Assembly: GCF_000373905.1 (NCBI RefSeq)
Contig: NZ_KB892705.1
Coordinates: 992,001-1,056,000 of the forward strand
Source: Mycobacterium sp. 155
GTDB lineage: Bacteria > Actinomycetota > Actinomycetes > Mycobacteriales > Mycobacteriaceae
Reading direction: 5' to 3'
DNA length: 64,000 nt
A model generated the notes under the pieces. That model had not been told where the DNA came from and searched no databases. It was given only the letters and a program-made list of their open reading frames with translations. Within the stretch, counting starts at the first letter, position 1. Each line of letters starts with the position of its first letter. A program made the position numbers and the translations under genes. Shown one piece after another: positions 35,228 through 44,115 of the stretch.

Positions 35228-35797
35228 GACTGCGTCGTCTCATAAGGATCGGTCGATCGACGGGGGACGCTGCTGGTCGATGGCGAGGGTCGGGGCGCCG
35301 ACGCATCGCCGCCACACGAGCGGCGACAGCGTCCCCGTCCCGAGGCGCTCATGTCATCAGCTGTGGCTGCCGTGGGTATGCAAATCCGTCGGTGCCCTCC
35401 ACATGGTGTTGTCATTCGCATGGGTTCAATTTACGGCGGTGCACCGACACCTCACAGAGCGCTTCTAGTCGTGGCTGCGTCTACCGTCAATCAATCTCCG
35501 TTTCCGTATTGCGACCGCCCTGTCGCAACTGTTGCGTCGACATATTCGCAATGCCCTGACCACACGGTATGAGCATGTGAAACATTGTCCTCAGCGAGAT
35601 GCGAGCCTAAGCCGAGCCTGGGCTCGGCGGCGGCGACCGTCAGGATTTCTCTTCGGTGGAAGCGAAGAAAAGCGATGCCTTTTATGAGCACGTTTACGTC
35701 GCGAATCCCGACCCTGTCACGACTCCCGAGAACGGCAGGCTGAGGTGACGTTGTCCAGTATCTTCCCAAGCATGAGCTGCGGATTTATTCAGGCGCG
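35228..35797. other. 570-bp divergent intergenic region
   Basis: No convincing gene. It holds the promoters for the leftward hypothetical gene and the rightward 1161-aa gene. One perfect hairpin is visible: GCCGAGCC (35612-35619) and GGCTCGGC (35622-35629) around a two-base loop. The stretch is more A/T rich than its surroundings, as expected for a regulatory region of foreign DNA. Confidence 0.5.
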
Positions 35798-38700
35798 ATG
35801 ACCACAGAGGAACTTCCTGCCGGCGACGCCGAGCGGATCGCCCGTGTCGTCGCGCTCCAGCTGGTACCGAGTAATTTGCACTACCTCGCCGCGCTCAGCT
35901 GCCTTGTTTCGCACTCGTTGAGAGAGCCCGTATCAAGCGATGTCGCTGACTCAATCGCTGCGATCGAGTCGAAGGTGGGCATCTCTGTAGCGCAGATGAG
36001 CGAGGCGTTCACCGGATTGCCCGTCGTCGAGGTGCCCTTTTTCAAGAGCACATACACAGTCCTCCAAGGGATCACTACAGATTCGGGCACTGTAATTCGT
36101 CATCTCCTGCCGGCGATCTTCGGTAGATTTCGCCACCAGTTTCCCGAGACTTTTGTACGTAATGTGGATGCCGCCGCGAGATTTCTCCTGCTAACGAGTG
36201 ACTTTGTAACCGCGCATACCGGCCTCGAGCTGTTCGACGCGCCACCACCATTGTCGGCGCTGAGATTGCCGACTGGCGAGGACGCGAAGACCCTGGCTGA
36301 GGCTCTGATATTGGACGAGGCGGAGTTCTTCGACGGCTTGCCCGCGGGAATGGTCGAATACCTTCAATCGATGTTCTTCGCCGATACGGAGACGCTGCCA
36401 GCCCGGGACACGGAGGGCGTCGAGGAGGCGCTCATTGAGCGCCCGTTCCTGCGGACGGGGGAAGGAAAAGTTGTCATTGCGGCACCGCATGAGTTGATGG
36501 TGACGCTGCGTCACGCCATTTGTATTGAGGCGACGGCCCACGATTGCCATGCATTGCTGCTGGAGGCCCTGACGGCGCACGCAACACGGTTGACTGGTCA
36601 GCTCTGTGAATCCCTGTTCGATGCAGCACCGCAGGTCAACTCCGCTCCTGGCTCGGCGACGTTGCGCGGTGTGATCGACGGCGACAAGGCTCTGGAATTT
36701 CGGGCATGGATCCCGACCCTCGAATCGTCGGCTAGCAGCGTATTTGGCGACTTTCTCACGTTGGCGCCACCGGCAGCGGAACCGAACGATGCTGGACGCC
36801 AGCTGACTGTTGATGTGTTCTGGCCCCTCGGACGCGACTTCCAGTTGCTCACCCCGAACGAGCAAATGCACCTGTGCACCACATTCGAAGATCTGGAAAC
36901 GGTGCTAAACACCCCTGGCACAAAACAACTGAGCCTGTGGTACTTCGCCGAAGCACTTGATCGCCTCAGCGAGACTGCTGAGACGGTCTTGCACAGCGGA
37001 CTCGCCGAACTGTACGGCTATTACGTCGAGGGGGAGGAGTCTTTCTACGAAGGCGACGACTCGCCACCGTCTACTGCACTTGTTATAGATGGGGACTACG
37101 CAGCCTCGCTGCGCCACACGGCTACACGTCGAGCTGGCCGCAGGTTCGTGAACATCGCCAACGTCGTTCACGAATCGTTGCTTTGCCACGGCGAATCAAC
37201 CTCGGTGCGTGAGGTAATCGCCTGGCCGCGCATTATCTTTTCTGCCGACTTCGAGGACTTCGCGATATGGGTCGAGCTCGAGGTCCAATCATCGTCCGAT
37301 GCATATCGCACGCGCACCCTCGCGGAAGCGCTCGCCTACTGGGCATTCCACGTTTACGCCGAACAGCCGGAGTTGTTCTCAACCTTCGATCGGGATGTCC
37401 AGATCCTGCTCAAGCCGTCGGACTGGTCCGAGGAATCGGACCCGCGATGGATACGACCGGGGCCCGCCGTTGAAGGCAAGGACCTCACCTTCGAATTTCG
37501 GCCGCCCCAGAAGCCGGCTCCACCAGCCCCGGCGAACGCGTTGGACCGCGAGCTTGTCGCCGAATTTGTGTTCTTGCTCAGAAACATCAACGGGTCCGCG
37601 CAGCCGGGTGACCAGTCCGACTCCCTGCTGGAATCCCTAGCACCTCCAGGAGAACGGCGCATGATTCACGTAGTGCGCTCGGACACCGACCCGCTCGCCT
37701 GGCCAGGAGCGCTACCACCGGCCCGGACAATATCCAAAGCCTGTGTGGCGCAACTACTCGACGAAGTAGGCACCCATCTCCGGCTGGACTGCAACCGTGC
37801 AGTGGGCGATATCGCGGACACCGAACGGACGGCCGTCCTCAACGACGAAGTCGTAGCTTTCCTCCGAGACAAACTGGCGGAAAGCCTTGGCAAGTACGAC
37901 TTCCCAGCGATGCTTCAATACCTCATCCAGGCCAACGAAGCGTTACTGCACCAGCAATACGTAGAGCGCGCTCGGTACCCAGCGCGACTCGCCTGCTTTG
38001 GTCAGGACTCCGATGAGGTTCGGGACCTCGCAAAGTGGATCGGTGAAATGAGCACGGCATCAGTCTCCTCGAGATTTCTTATCGAGTATTGCGCTGCACT
38101 GCAACCACCTTCAGCTGCAGCGCCAACACTTGAGGGATACGAGAAAATTCTGGCCATTGCCTCAGAAGTCGTGAACAAGGGCTTTCTCTCGGATGCCATC
38201 CATGTCGGCTTGTCGAACGCACAGCTGATGATTCTCGAGTCCGGTCGACTCGGCATCAGCCGCGATACCGACCACTACATGAAGGGGCTGCAAAGCCTCC
38301 TCAGCGCCAACGCCCAAGCCATCTACGACGACGCCACACGTCCAGAAGGCGAACCAGACGACGAGAAAGGCAACGACGACCGCACAGCAGCCGACCATCT
38401 CGCGACAGTTGAGTGGGGATTTTCCTTCACCGATGTGACCTCGTTTGCCCGTGAGATTGTGGGCGCATCGCTCGACGCTGGTCAAGAAGACGTAGGCAGC
38501 CTATCCACAGCCCATGTCCGACAAGTCATGTCGTCGACGCTGGACTGGGATGAGAAGAAAATTTCCGCACTCCTCGACGAGCTCACGATGACCCGCGAAC
38601 CGGACTTCTGGTCGCTCGGACCCGAGGCGTTCCCATGGCGCTACAACCGGGCCCGCTCATACCTTCGACGCCCACTTATTGCATCCACAATCGATGGAAC

Positions 38701-39283
38701 CGACCACGTAATGTTCGGCCACCGCAACACACTTCGCACTTCCTTCGAGCTGCATGGTCAATACCTCTCAGGCCGACTAAAGGCACGCACATCCGAGATG
38801 AAGACCGCACTTAGCGCCGCCACAGACCGGAAAGGCACCGTGTTCGAGGAACGCGTGGTGGAGTATCTCCAGGGTTGGTGCAAGCCAGTTCGGAGAAGAG
38901 CCAGGCGATTCGGACCCCACGACCTCCGCAACATCGGGGGTAAGAACCTTGGAGACGTCGATATCGTTGCCTTCCACGAGGACACCAACACATTGTTCCT
39001 GATCGAAGCCAAAGCCCTTCTGGTTGCCAGAACCCCACGCGAGATGGCCAACGAACTCGGCGCCCTGCTCGTGGGACCGAAATCGGCGGTAGAACGTCTG
39101 CGCCTACGCCATGAATGGGTAAGCGACAATCTCAACGATGTACTACAGGAATTACGAATCACGCCGACGTCGACCGTCACTCTCACCCCGTTGATCGTCA
39201 TCGATGCTGACCTCCTAACACAGCAATTCAATTCGCCCTACCCAGTCATTACCGCCACGAACCTTAAGCAGCCGCTGCAGTGA
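35798..39283 (+). CDS. 1161-aa protein with C-terminal PD-(D/E)XK nuclease domain
   Basis: Very large protein without a recognisable ATPase: I see no Walker A or helicase motif. Residues 1-1000 are mostly helical and unassigned, with a Pro-rich linker FRPPQKPAPPAPANAL near 580 and an acidic linker DDEKGNDDRT near 860. The C-terminus contains a nuclease core: Glu1017 in GTVFEERVVEYL, Asp1055 in LGDVDIVAFHED and Glu1070-x-Lys1072 in LFLIEAKAL, the standard order of PD-(D/E)XK/NERD-type enzymes. ATG at 35798. The GTG of the next gene overlaps its stop (GTGA), so they are coupled. With its partner and the double-nuclease protein it looks like a restriction or anti-element system, but I know no described system with this layout. 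Confidence 0.75.
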   Translation: MTTEELPAGDAERIARVVALQLVPSNLHYLAALSCLVSHSLREPVSSDVADSIAAIESKVGISVAQMSEAFTGLPVVEVPFFKSTYTVLQGITTDSGTVIRHLLPAIFGRFRHQFPETFVRNVDAAARFLLLTSDFVTAHTGLELFDAPPPLSALRLPTGEDAKTLAEALILDEAEFFDGLPAGMVEYLQSMFFADTETLPARDTEGVEEALIERPFLRTGEGKVVIAAPHELMVTLRHAICIEATAHDCHALLLEALTAHATRLTGQLCESLFDAAPQVNSAPGSATLRGVIDGDKALEFRAWIPTLESSASSVFGDFLTLAPPAAEPNDAGRQLTVDVFWPLGRDFQLLTPNEQMHLCTTFEDLETVLNTPGTKQLSLWYFAEALDRLSETAETVLHSGLAELYGYYVEGEESFYEGDDSPPSTALVIDGDYAASLRHTATRRAGRRFVNIANVVHESLLCHGESTSVREVIAWPRIIFSADFEDFAIWVELEVQSSSDAYRTRTLAEALAYWAFHVYAEQPELFSTFDRDVQILLKPSDWSEESDPRWIRPGPAVEGKDLTFEFRPPQKPAPPAPANALDRELVAEFVFLLRNINGSAQPGDQSDSLLESLAPPGERRMIHVVRSDTDPLAWPGALPPARTISKACVAQLLDEVGTHLRLDCNRAVGDIADTERTAVLNDEVVAFLRDKLAESLGKYDFPAMLQYLIQANEALLHQQYVERARYPARLACFGQDSDEVRDLAKWIGEMSTASVSSRFLIEYCAALQPPSAAAPTLEGYEKILAIASEVVNKGFLSDAIHVGLSNAQLMILESGRLGISRDTDHYMKGLQSLLSANAQAIYDDATRPEGEPDDEKGNDDRTAADHLATVEWGFSFTDVTSFAREIVGASLDAGQEDVGSLSTAHVRQVMSSTLDWDEKKISALLDELTMTREPDFWSLGPEAFPWRYNRARSYLRRPLIASTIDGTDHVMFGHRNTLRTSFELHGQYLSGRLKARTSEMKTALSAATDRKGTVFEERVVEYLQGWCKPVRRRARRFGPHDLRNIGGKNLGDVDIVAFHEDTNTLFLIEAKALLVARTPREMANELGALLVGPKSAVERLRLRHEWVSDNLNDVLQELRITPTSTVTLTPLIVIDADLLTQQFNSPYPVITATNLKQPLQ

Positions 39284-39927
39284 CTGCGCGAACCACAGCA
39301 TGGGGTGACTTCGCCATGGCGGTAGAACGGCTCGCAGCTCGAATTGGTGACGCAGACGATTTCGCAGTAGAACCGGGAAGCTCGCTAGCGGGAGATGACC
39401 GTGCTGCCAACCCATTCAAAGTTAGTGAAGCAATCCGGCATATCATCAACGCGGCCGTCGATCAGCTTCACGGCGCAAAGGTTGCCGATCACGATTCTGA
39501 GCCACGGCACTTGGCCGTGAGTGCAACGCTCGCGCGCGCGGCAATCGAGAATGCGGCTGCAGGCCTATGGATTCTAGGCCCGCGCCAGCGGAACCCTCGC
39601 ATCGAGCGCGTGTTGCGGTGGCACTCCCGCAACTACAACGACTTTCAGCTATTCCTAGACGCTGCAGATCGCGACACAACAGCGGAAAGCGACCGCAATC
39701 AAAATGCCCTAGAACAGATTCGAACCGTTGCACGAGCCGGAGGTATTGACCCCACCGTCGCCACTGGCGGATTTCGAGTCACGAAGCCACTCATCGAGTG
39801 CTCCGAATTTACTGACGTGCCCGTGCACAGCACGTGGCAGATCGCCTCGGGTTTCGCCCATGGGCGTATCACGGATTTCTGGAGCGCCAGAACATCACGA
39901 CCGGCCAGCAGCCGGCGTACCGTCTGA
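39280..39927 (+). CDS. hypothetical partner protein, apparently frameshifted near the C-terminus
   Basis: 215 residues as it stands. GTG start overlaps the stop of the 1161-aa gene. Helical, with LARAAIENAAAGLWILGPRQ, RVLRWHSRNYNDFQLFLDAA and HSTWQIASGFAHGRITDFW; the xxHGR near the end is reminiscent of helical-bundle (possibly HEPN-like) proteins, but I cannot assign a family. After DFW (about 39880) the frame runs into RTSRPASSRRTV. In another frame the sequence continues sensibly as LERQNITTGQQPAYRL, SSRIEMTSYLPV, one TAG at 39963-39965, then AMRLLMELLRMRDVRAGVFA to a stop at 40026-40028. This fits a 1-bp deletion plus a nonsense change in a protein of about 250 residues. Confidence 0.6.
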   Translation: MTARTTAWGDFAMAVERLAARIGDADDFAVEPGSSLAGDDRAANPFKVSEAIRHIINAAVDQLHGAKVADHDSEPRHLAVSATLARAAIENAAAGLWILGPRQRNPRIERVLRWHSRNYNDFQLFLDAADRDTTAESDRNQNALEQIRTVARAGGIDPTVATGGFRVTKPLIECSEFTDVPVHSTWQIASGFAHGRITDFWSARTSRPASSRRTV

Positions 39928-40127
39928 GCTCCCGCATAGAGATGACAAGCTACCTACCCGTATAGGCAATGCGCCTGCTAATGGAGCTTTTACGAATGCG
40001 CGACGTTCGGGCGGGAGTTTTTGCATGAGCGTTCACTACTGGTTGGAACGCGCTTCGGCCAGCCGCACTGCGGTCGGCTCCGCTACCGCCTCGACAGGCT
40101 CTTCTCGAACGGGAACGAGGTGACGAT

Positions 40128-41135
40128 GTGAGCTATGACGAGCACGAGTTCGATCTGAAGGCGCTGTCCGGACTGCAATTCGAGCAGCTGGTCGCAGCAC
40201 TGTTGGCCCAAGAGAGAGTGCCCGTAGAGGCGATCAGCAGAGGCCAACTGGACGGGGGCGTTGATCTGGTTGTACATCGAGAAGACGGGAGTCGCCAGTT
40301 CGTAATCGTGAAACATGCAGCCACCCGGACCATCTCACGCCAAACGATCGCTGAGGTAGCGCGGCTACGGGACCAGTACGGTTTGGGTACAACTGGTCTG
40401 TTCGCCACGTCTGGAATGGTCTCTGCGTCGAGTCGGCAACTGCTGAGCGACTCAGGTATTTCGGTGTGGGACGGCGCTGCTATAGCCGCGAAGCTGTCCG
40501 AATCTGGGCCGATCCGGAACGCGTATGCGTCGGTGCGACACGCTGACGATGTGCTCGCTTCGCTGAGCACGGTGGCGGGCAAGTCACGCTCTGCGACTGC
40601 GCTGACGGTTGCCGAAGAGTTGGCAGCGATTCCTCCTGGTAGGACGCACTGGCGAGACTACGAGCGGGTGGGTTCGCGGATACTCACGGACGTCTTCCTT
40701 CCGGAACTCGGCGCTCCCAGCCCCCAATATCGCTCCGATGATGGTCTCGACATCATGGATGCGGTGTACCCGATCCGGTCGCAAAACGGACCATGGGCAC
40801 GGGCAAGGGCAGAGTACGGCAGTCGGTTCGTGGTTGCAGAGTTCAAGAACTACTCAGAGCCGGTCGGCGCGGACTCAGTGCGACAAATACATCGCTACCT
40901 ATGGCGCAAGGCATTCAGGACGTTCGGGCTCCTGGTATCACGCCACGACCCATCCGAGGAGGCACGTGCGCAGCGCCGTCGGGCATGGCTCGGCGACGAG
41001 GGTGCTCACGCGCTGATTGTGTTCATCAGTGACGACGACTTGATCGGGATGGCGGACTTGGCCAGTCAAAATCGCAATCCGTTCGACGTGATCGACGCTC
41101 AGCTCGAAGACTTCTTTATAGGATTGAACCCATGA
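40128..41135 (+). CDS. restriction-endonuclease-like protein with two PD-(D/E)XK domains (Mrr-like)
   Basis: 335 residues, GTG start at 40128. Domain 1 (residues about 12-130) is Mrr-like: Glu19 in LQFEQLVAALL, Asp46 in LDGGVDLVV and Lys62 in FVIVKH, but the usual Glu/Gln two residues before the Lys is Ile60, so this site may be inactive or only bind DNA. Domain 2 (about 170-330) has DYERVGSRILTDVFLPELG, DDGLDIMDAVYP and FVVAEFKNYSEPV, a complete D...ExK core. Two such domains in one short protein is unusual. Downstream of the 1161-aa gene and its damaged partner on the same strand; probably the second nuclease of the same system. Confidence 0.75.
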   Translation: MSYDEHEFDLKALSGLQFEQLVAALLAQERVPVEAISRGQLDGGVDLVVHREDGSRQFVIVKHAATRTISRQTIAEVARLRDQYGLGTTGLFATSGMVSASSRQLLSDSGISVWDGAAIAAKLSESGPIRNAYASVRHADDVLASLSTVAGKSRSATALTVAEELAAIPPGRTHWRDYERVGSRILTDVFLPELGAPSPQYRSDDGLDIMDAVYPIRSQNGPWARARAEYGSRFVVAEFKNYSEPVGADSVRQIHRYLWRKAFRTFGLLVSRHDPSEEARAQRRRAWLGDEGAHALIVFISDDDLIGMADLASQNRNPFDVIDAQLEDFFIGLNP

Positions 41136-41946
41136 ATCCATCTGTCGTGGAGGCGAACCCGTGAATCGAGGGTGCCAGCCCCGAAAGGATGATGAAAGCA
41201 CTGGCGGCCAGTCAATTTCAGGCGCTGGACGATGCTGGCGTGCATCGAAGCGCCGGCACTATCAGACCGCCGGTTAGTTCATTGCGGCAACCGGCTGCTG
41301 CTGTGGACCGATGCCCTCGTCCGGGTACCGAAAGTCGTTGCACGACAGGACGGAAAGATCATCGACGAAAGACTCTCCGTGGCCGGCGTCGCCAGGACGA
41401 GCATTCCTGGTACCGTCCAGCATCCTCGACCGCGTCAGCTGTCACGGCGGCCCGTCACCTTGTCGCTCGACAACGTCACCTGATGAGCCGCTCAGCCCGG
41501 AGCCACGCGACGATGTCGAATGTCCGCCGATTCTCCTGTCCGGTGGATAGATGGTCGACGCCGCGCCGCCCCGCGTAGCGGTGGATGGAGGCCGACCAGC
41601 TACAGCAGGACCAGGACAGACAGAGAGAACCCGGCTGGCGCGCGTCTCACCGGAAGGTATCTCATCCGTCGACTGAGGACGGGTCGGACCGGGCTGGACG
41701 TGTCGCTGTCGGTCTGCAGGTCGCAGACGGGCAACGCCCCCCGCGAGCAAGGGGAGCGGTTTTGCGGAGTGGATGCAGGTGGTTCGCCTCACCGCCCGGA
41801 AGCGAAGAGTCAGCCGATAAGACGGCAACATGTATGTGCCGCCTCCCAGGATTGAGCGCTAAACAGCACGGTTAGCGGCGTTTCAGCAGGTTCATGACGT
41901 CAGTGTGGGGGTTTGTGTCGGAGGTGACGAAAACCGGCTACCACAA
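41136..41946. other. 811-bp stretch without a recognisable gene, right part of the island
   Basis: Several open frames exist here but none has a ribosome binding site, a recognisable motif or consistent codon use. The DNA is moderately GC rich with many small direct repeats such as CGCTCAGCCCGGAGC-like segments. It may hold the remains of the lost integrase or recombination functions that one would expect next to the tRNA, but nothing can be named. Confidence 0.5.
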
Positions 41947-41982
41947 AAAAATCCACTCCGACCGAGGTCAGAGCGGATTTTT
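41947..41982. terminator. island-borne terminator for tRNA-Leu
   Basis: AAAAATCC (41947-41954) pairs with GGATTTTT (41975-41982), with CTC/GAG and GACC/GGTC inside and two mismatches. In the minus direction it follows the tRNA-Leu 3' end by 22 bases and replaces the native terminator now stranded at 31574. Confidence 0.7.
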
Positions 41983-42002
41983 GGACACGCACAGCTAACT
42001 TT

Positions 42003-42021
42003 TGTGTCCGAGGGGGGACTT
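42003..42021. repeat. attR, inside the tRNA-Leu 3' end
   Basis: TGTGTCCGAGGGGGGACTT, identical to 31631-31649. Covers the acceptor 3' strand and part of the T arm of the tRNA gene. Confidence 0.8.
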
Positions 42022-42090
42022 GAACCCCCACGCCCGTTAATAGGGCACTAGCACCTCAAGCTAGCGCGTCTGCCATTCCGCCACTCGGAC
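42005..42090 (-). tRNA. tRNA-Leu(GAG)
   Basis: 86 nt. Acceptor GTCCGAG (from 42090) pairs with CTCGGAC ending at 42006, with discriminator A. Anticodon arm CTAGCTTGAGGTGCTAG carries GAG in the loop. A long variable arm (GTGCCCTATTAACGGGCGT) and T arm GGGGGTTCAAGTCCCCC identify a leucine tRNA. No CCA is encoded. The 3' end serves as the insertion site of the island. Confidence 0.95.
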
Positions 42091-42228
42091 TCGCCAACCT
42101 CACGGGTTGGGCGCCTAAGGCTAACGGATTGAGGGCCCAGGCCCCAAACCCGGGCGGTCAGACCCAAGGTGTCGGCTTGCCGTGCGTCGGTCGGCGCAGT
42201 GATCCGAATCGGTGGTACGAATGGTCAG

Positions 42229-43563
42229 GTGACTGTCCCCGTGGGCAGCGTTGACGAGGTGGTTGACATCGTCAGCGCTCTGATCAGGTTCGATACCTCC
42301 AATACCGGCGATCTTGCCACGACCAAGTGCGAGGCGGACTGCGCTGAGTGGGTTGCTGACCGGCTTCGTGAGGTGGGCTACACCACCGAATACGTCGAAG
42401 CCGGTGCACCCGGGCGGGGCAACGTGTTCGCGCGGCTGCCCGGTGCCGATCCGCAGCGCGGGGCACTCATGATCCACGGGCACCTCGACGTAGTGCCCGC
42501 CGAACCGGCGGACTGGAGCGTGCACCCGTTCTCCGGCGCGATCAAAGACGGCTACGTGTGGGGCCGCGGTGCGGTCGACATGAAAGACATGGTCGGGATG
42601 ATGATCGCCGTGGCCAGGCACTTCAAGCGGGCCGGCATCGTGCCGCCGCGCGACCTGGTGTTCGCGTTCGTCTCCGACGAGGAGCACGGCGGCACTTACG
42701 GTGCGAACTGGCTGGTGGACAACCGGCCGGACCTATTCGCCGGGGTGACCGAGGCGATCGGCGAGGTCGGCGGATTCTCGCTGACAGTTCCGCGCAAGGA
42801 CGGCGGTGAGCGGCGGCTCTATCTCATCGAGACGGCCGAGAAGGGCCTGTCCTGGATGCGGTTGACTGCGCGGGGCCGGGCCGGCCACGGGTCGATGGTG
42901 CACGACGACAACGCTGTGACGGCGATTGCGGGCGCGGTCGACCGGCTCGGACGGCACCGCTTCCCGCTGGTTCTCAACGATGCCGTGGAGCAGTTCCTGG
43001 CCGCGGTGTCCGAAGAGACCGGATACGAATTCGACGTCAACTCCCCGGATCTCGACATGGCGATCGAGAAGCTCGGCGGGGTGGCGCGCATAGTCTCGGC
43101 GACCCTGCGTGACACCGCCAACCCGACGATGCTCAAGGCCGGATACAAGGCCAACGTCATACCGGCCACGGCCGAGGCGGTCGTGGACTGCCGTGTGCTG
43201 CCCGGTCGTAAGGCGGCGTTCGAGCGCGAGATCGACAAATTGATCGGCCCGGACGTCACCCGCAGCTGGGAGCGCGACCTGCCCTCCTACGAGACCACGT
43301 TCGACGGTGACCTGGTCGACGCGATGAACGCCGCGCTGCTGGCGGTGGATCCCGGGGCACGTATCGTGCCCTACATGCTCTCCGGTGGTACCGACGCAAA
43401 GTCGTTCCAGCGGTTGGGAATTCGCTGCTTTGGGTTCACCCCGCTACGGCTACCGCCGGAGTTGGACTTCGCCGCGCTGTTCCATGGGGTAGACGAGCGG
43501 GTGCCGATCGACGCACTACAGTTCGGCGCGAAGGTCCTCGAACATTTCTTGACGCACTGCTGA
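42229..43563 (+). CDS. M20 family metallopeptidase (DapE/ArgE-like; Rv2141c-type)
   Basis: 444 residues. Metal and catalytic residues: MIHGHLDVVPAEP (His), GRGAVDMKDMVGM (bridging Asp), VSDEEHGGTYG (catalytic Glu-Glu) and ALFHGVDERVP (His). The dimerisation domain follows in the middle. It would cleave an acyl or peptide bond of a small amino-acid derivative with two Zn ions; the true substrate is not known, and the DapE name used for its M. tuberculosis homolog is not proven. GTG at 42229 (VTVPVGSVDE) is preferred over an earlier GTG at 42169 because conserved sequence begins there. First gene of the conserved block right of the tRNA. Confidence 0.88.
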   Translation: MTVPVGSVDEVVDIVSALIRFDTSNTGDLATTKCEADCAEWVADRLREVGYTTEYVEAGAPGRGNVFARLPGADPQRGALMIHGHLDVVPAEPADWSVHPFSGAIKDGYVWGRGAVDMKDMVGMMIAVARHFKRAGIVPPRDLVFAFVSDEEHGGTYGANWLVDNRPDLFAGVTEAIGEVGGFSLTVPRKDGGERRLYLIETAEKGLSWMRLTARGRAGHGSMVHDDNAVTAIAGAVDRLGRHRFPLVLNDAVEQFLAAVSEETGYEFDVNSPDLDMAIEKLGGVARIVSATLRDTANPTMLKAGYKANVIPATAEAVVDCRVLPGRKAAFEREIDKLIGPDVTRSWERDLPSYETTFDGDLVDAMNAALLAVDPGARIVPYMLSGGTDAKSFQRLGIRCFGFTPLRLPPELDFAALFHGVDERVPIDALQFGAKVLEHFLTHC

Positions 43564-43572
43564 AAGGGCATC

Positions 43573-44097
43573 GTGAGTGATTCGCCGTACGACAAACTGC
43601 CGCAGCTGCCGACGTTCACGCTGACCTCCGAATCGGTCACCGACGGGCAGCCGCTGGCCAACGACCAGCTCAGTGGCATCTTCGGAGCCGGCGGCAACGA
43701 TGTATCGCCACAGCTGAGATGGTCGGGATTCCCCGAAGAGACCAAGAGTTTCGCAGTGACGGTGTACGACCCGGATGCGCCCACACTGTCGGGCTTTTGG
43801 CACTGGGCGGTCGCGGACCTGCCGGTCAGCGTCACCTCTCTGCCCGCCGATGCCGGCAACGGCGACGCGTTGCCGGGCGGTGCGGTCACGCTCACCAACG
43901 ACGGGGGCCTCAAGCGGTTCCTGGGTGCGGCCCCGCCGGCCGGACACGGCCCGCACCGCTACTACATCGCCGTGCACGCGTTGCCCGTCGAGTCGCTTGA
44001 GCTACCCGAGGGCGCTACGCCGGCGTACCTGGGCTTCAACCTGTTCGGCCAGGCTATCGCCCGCGCCGTCATCCACGGCACCTACGAGCAGAAGTAG
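43573..44097 (+). CDS. phosphatidylethanolamine-binding protein family (Rv2140c/TB18.6-type)
   Basis: 174 residues. PEBP motifs: [39 protein letters not shown] and [19 protein letters not shown]. Starts GTG at 43573 after GAAAGGG, 9 bp behind the peptidase gene, so co-transcribed. Bacterial PEBP proteins bind small anionic or phospholipid-like ligands and can inhibit serine proteases; the role here is unknown. Confidence 0.92.
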   Translation: MSDSPYDKLPQLPTFTLTSESVTDGQPLANDQLSGIFGAGGNDVSPQLRWSGFPEETKSFAVTVYDPDAPTLSGFWHWAVADLPVSVTSLPADAGNGDALPGGAVTLTNDGGLKRFLGAAPPAGHGPHRYYIAVHALPVESLELPEGATPAYLGFNLFGQAIARAVIHGTYEQK

Positions 44098-44115
44098 CTT
44101 TCTCGCCGAGCAATA

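Larger units (their letters stand above)
31631..42021. mobile_element. 10.4-kb genomic island inserted at the 3' end of tRNA-Leu(GAG)
   Basis: Bounded by the 19-bp direct repeat TGTGTCCGAGGGGGGACTT at 31631-31649 and 42003-42021; the right copy is the 3' end of an intact tRNA-Leu gene. Both copies are preceded by GCTAAC and a short A/T run. On each side a terminator lies just beyond: the native one at 31574 and an island-borne one at 41947. Genes inside: nitrilase-fold hydrolase, winged-helix protein, unknown leftward protein, 1161-aa nuclease protein, a damaged partner and a double-nuclease protein. No integrase, transposase, replication or conjugation gene was found, so it is either a non-autonomous island or has lost its integrase. 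Confidence 0.8.

Noticed and set aside
35798..39283. Helicase or AAA ATPase inside the 1161-aa protein
   Set aside because: No Walker A (GxxxxGKS/T), DExH or sensor motif could be found on reading through the protein.
41189..41875. Overlapping open frames in the right part of the island
   Set aside because: Frames overlap each other, lack motifs and ribosome binding sites, and none gives a believable protein.
31631..42021. Prophage
   Set aside because: No capsid, portal, terminase, tail, lysis, repressor-integrase or replication genes; only tRNA-end repeats and cargo genes are present.
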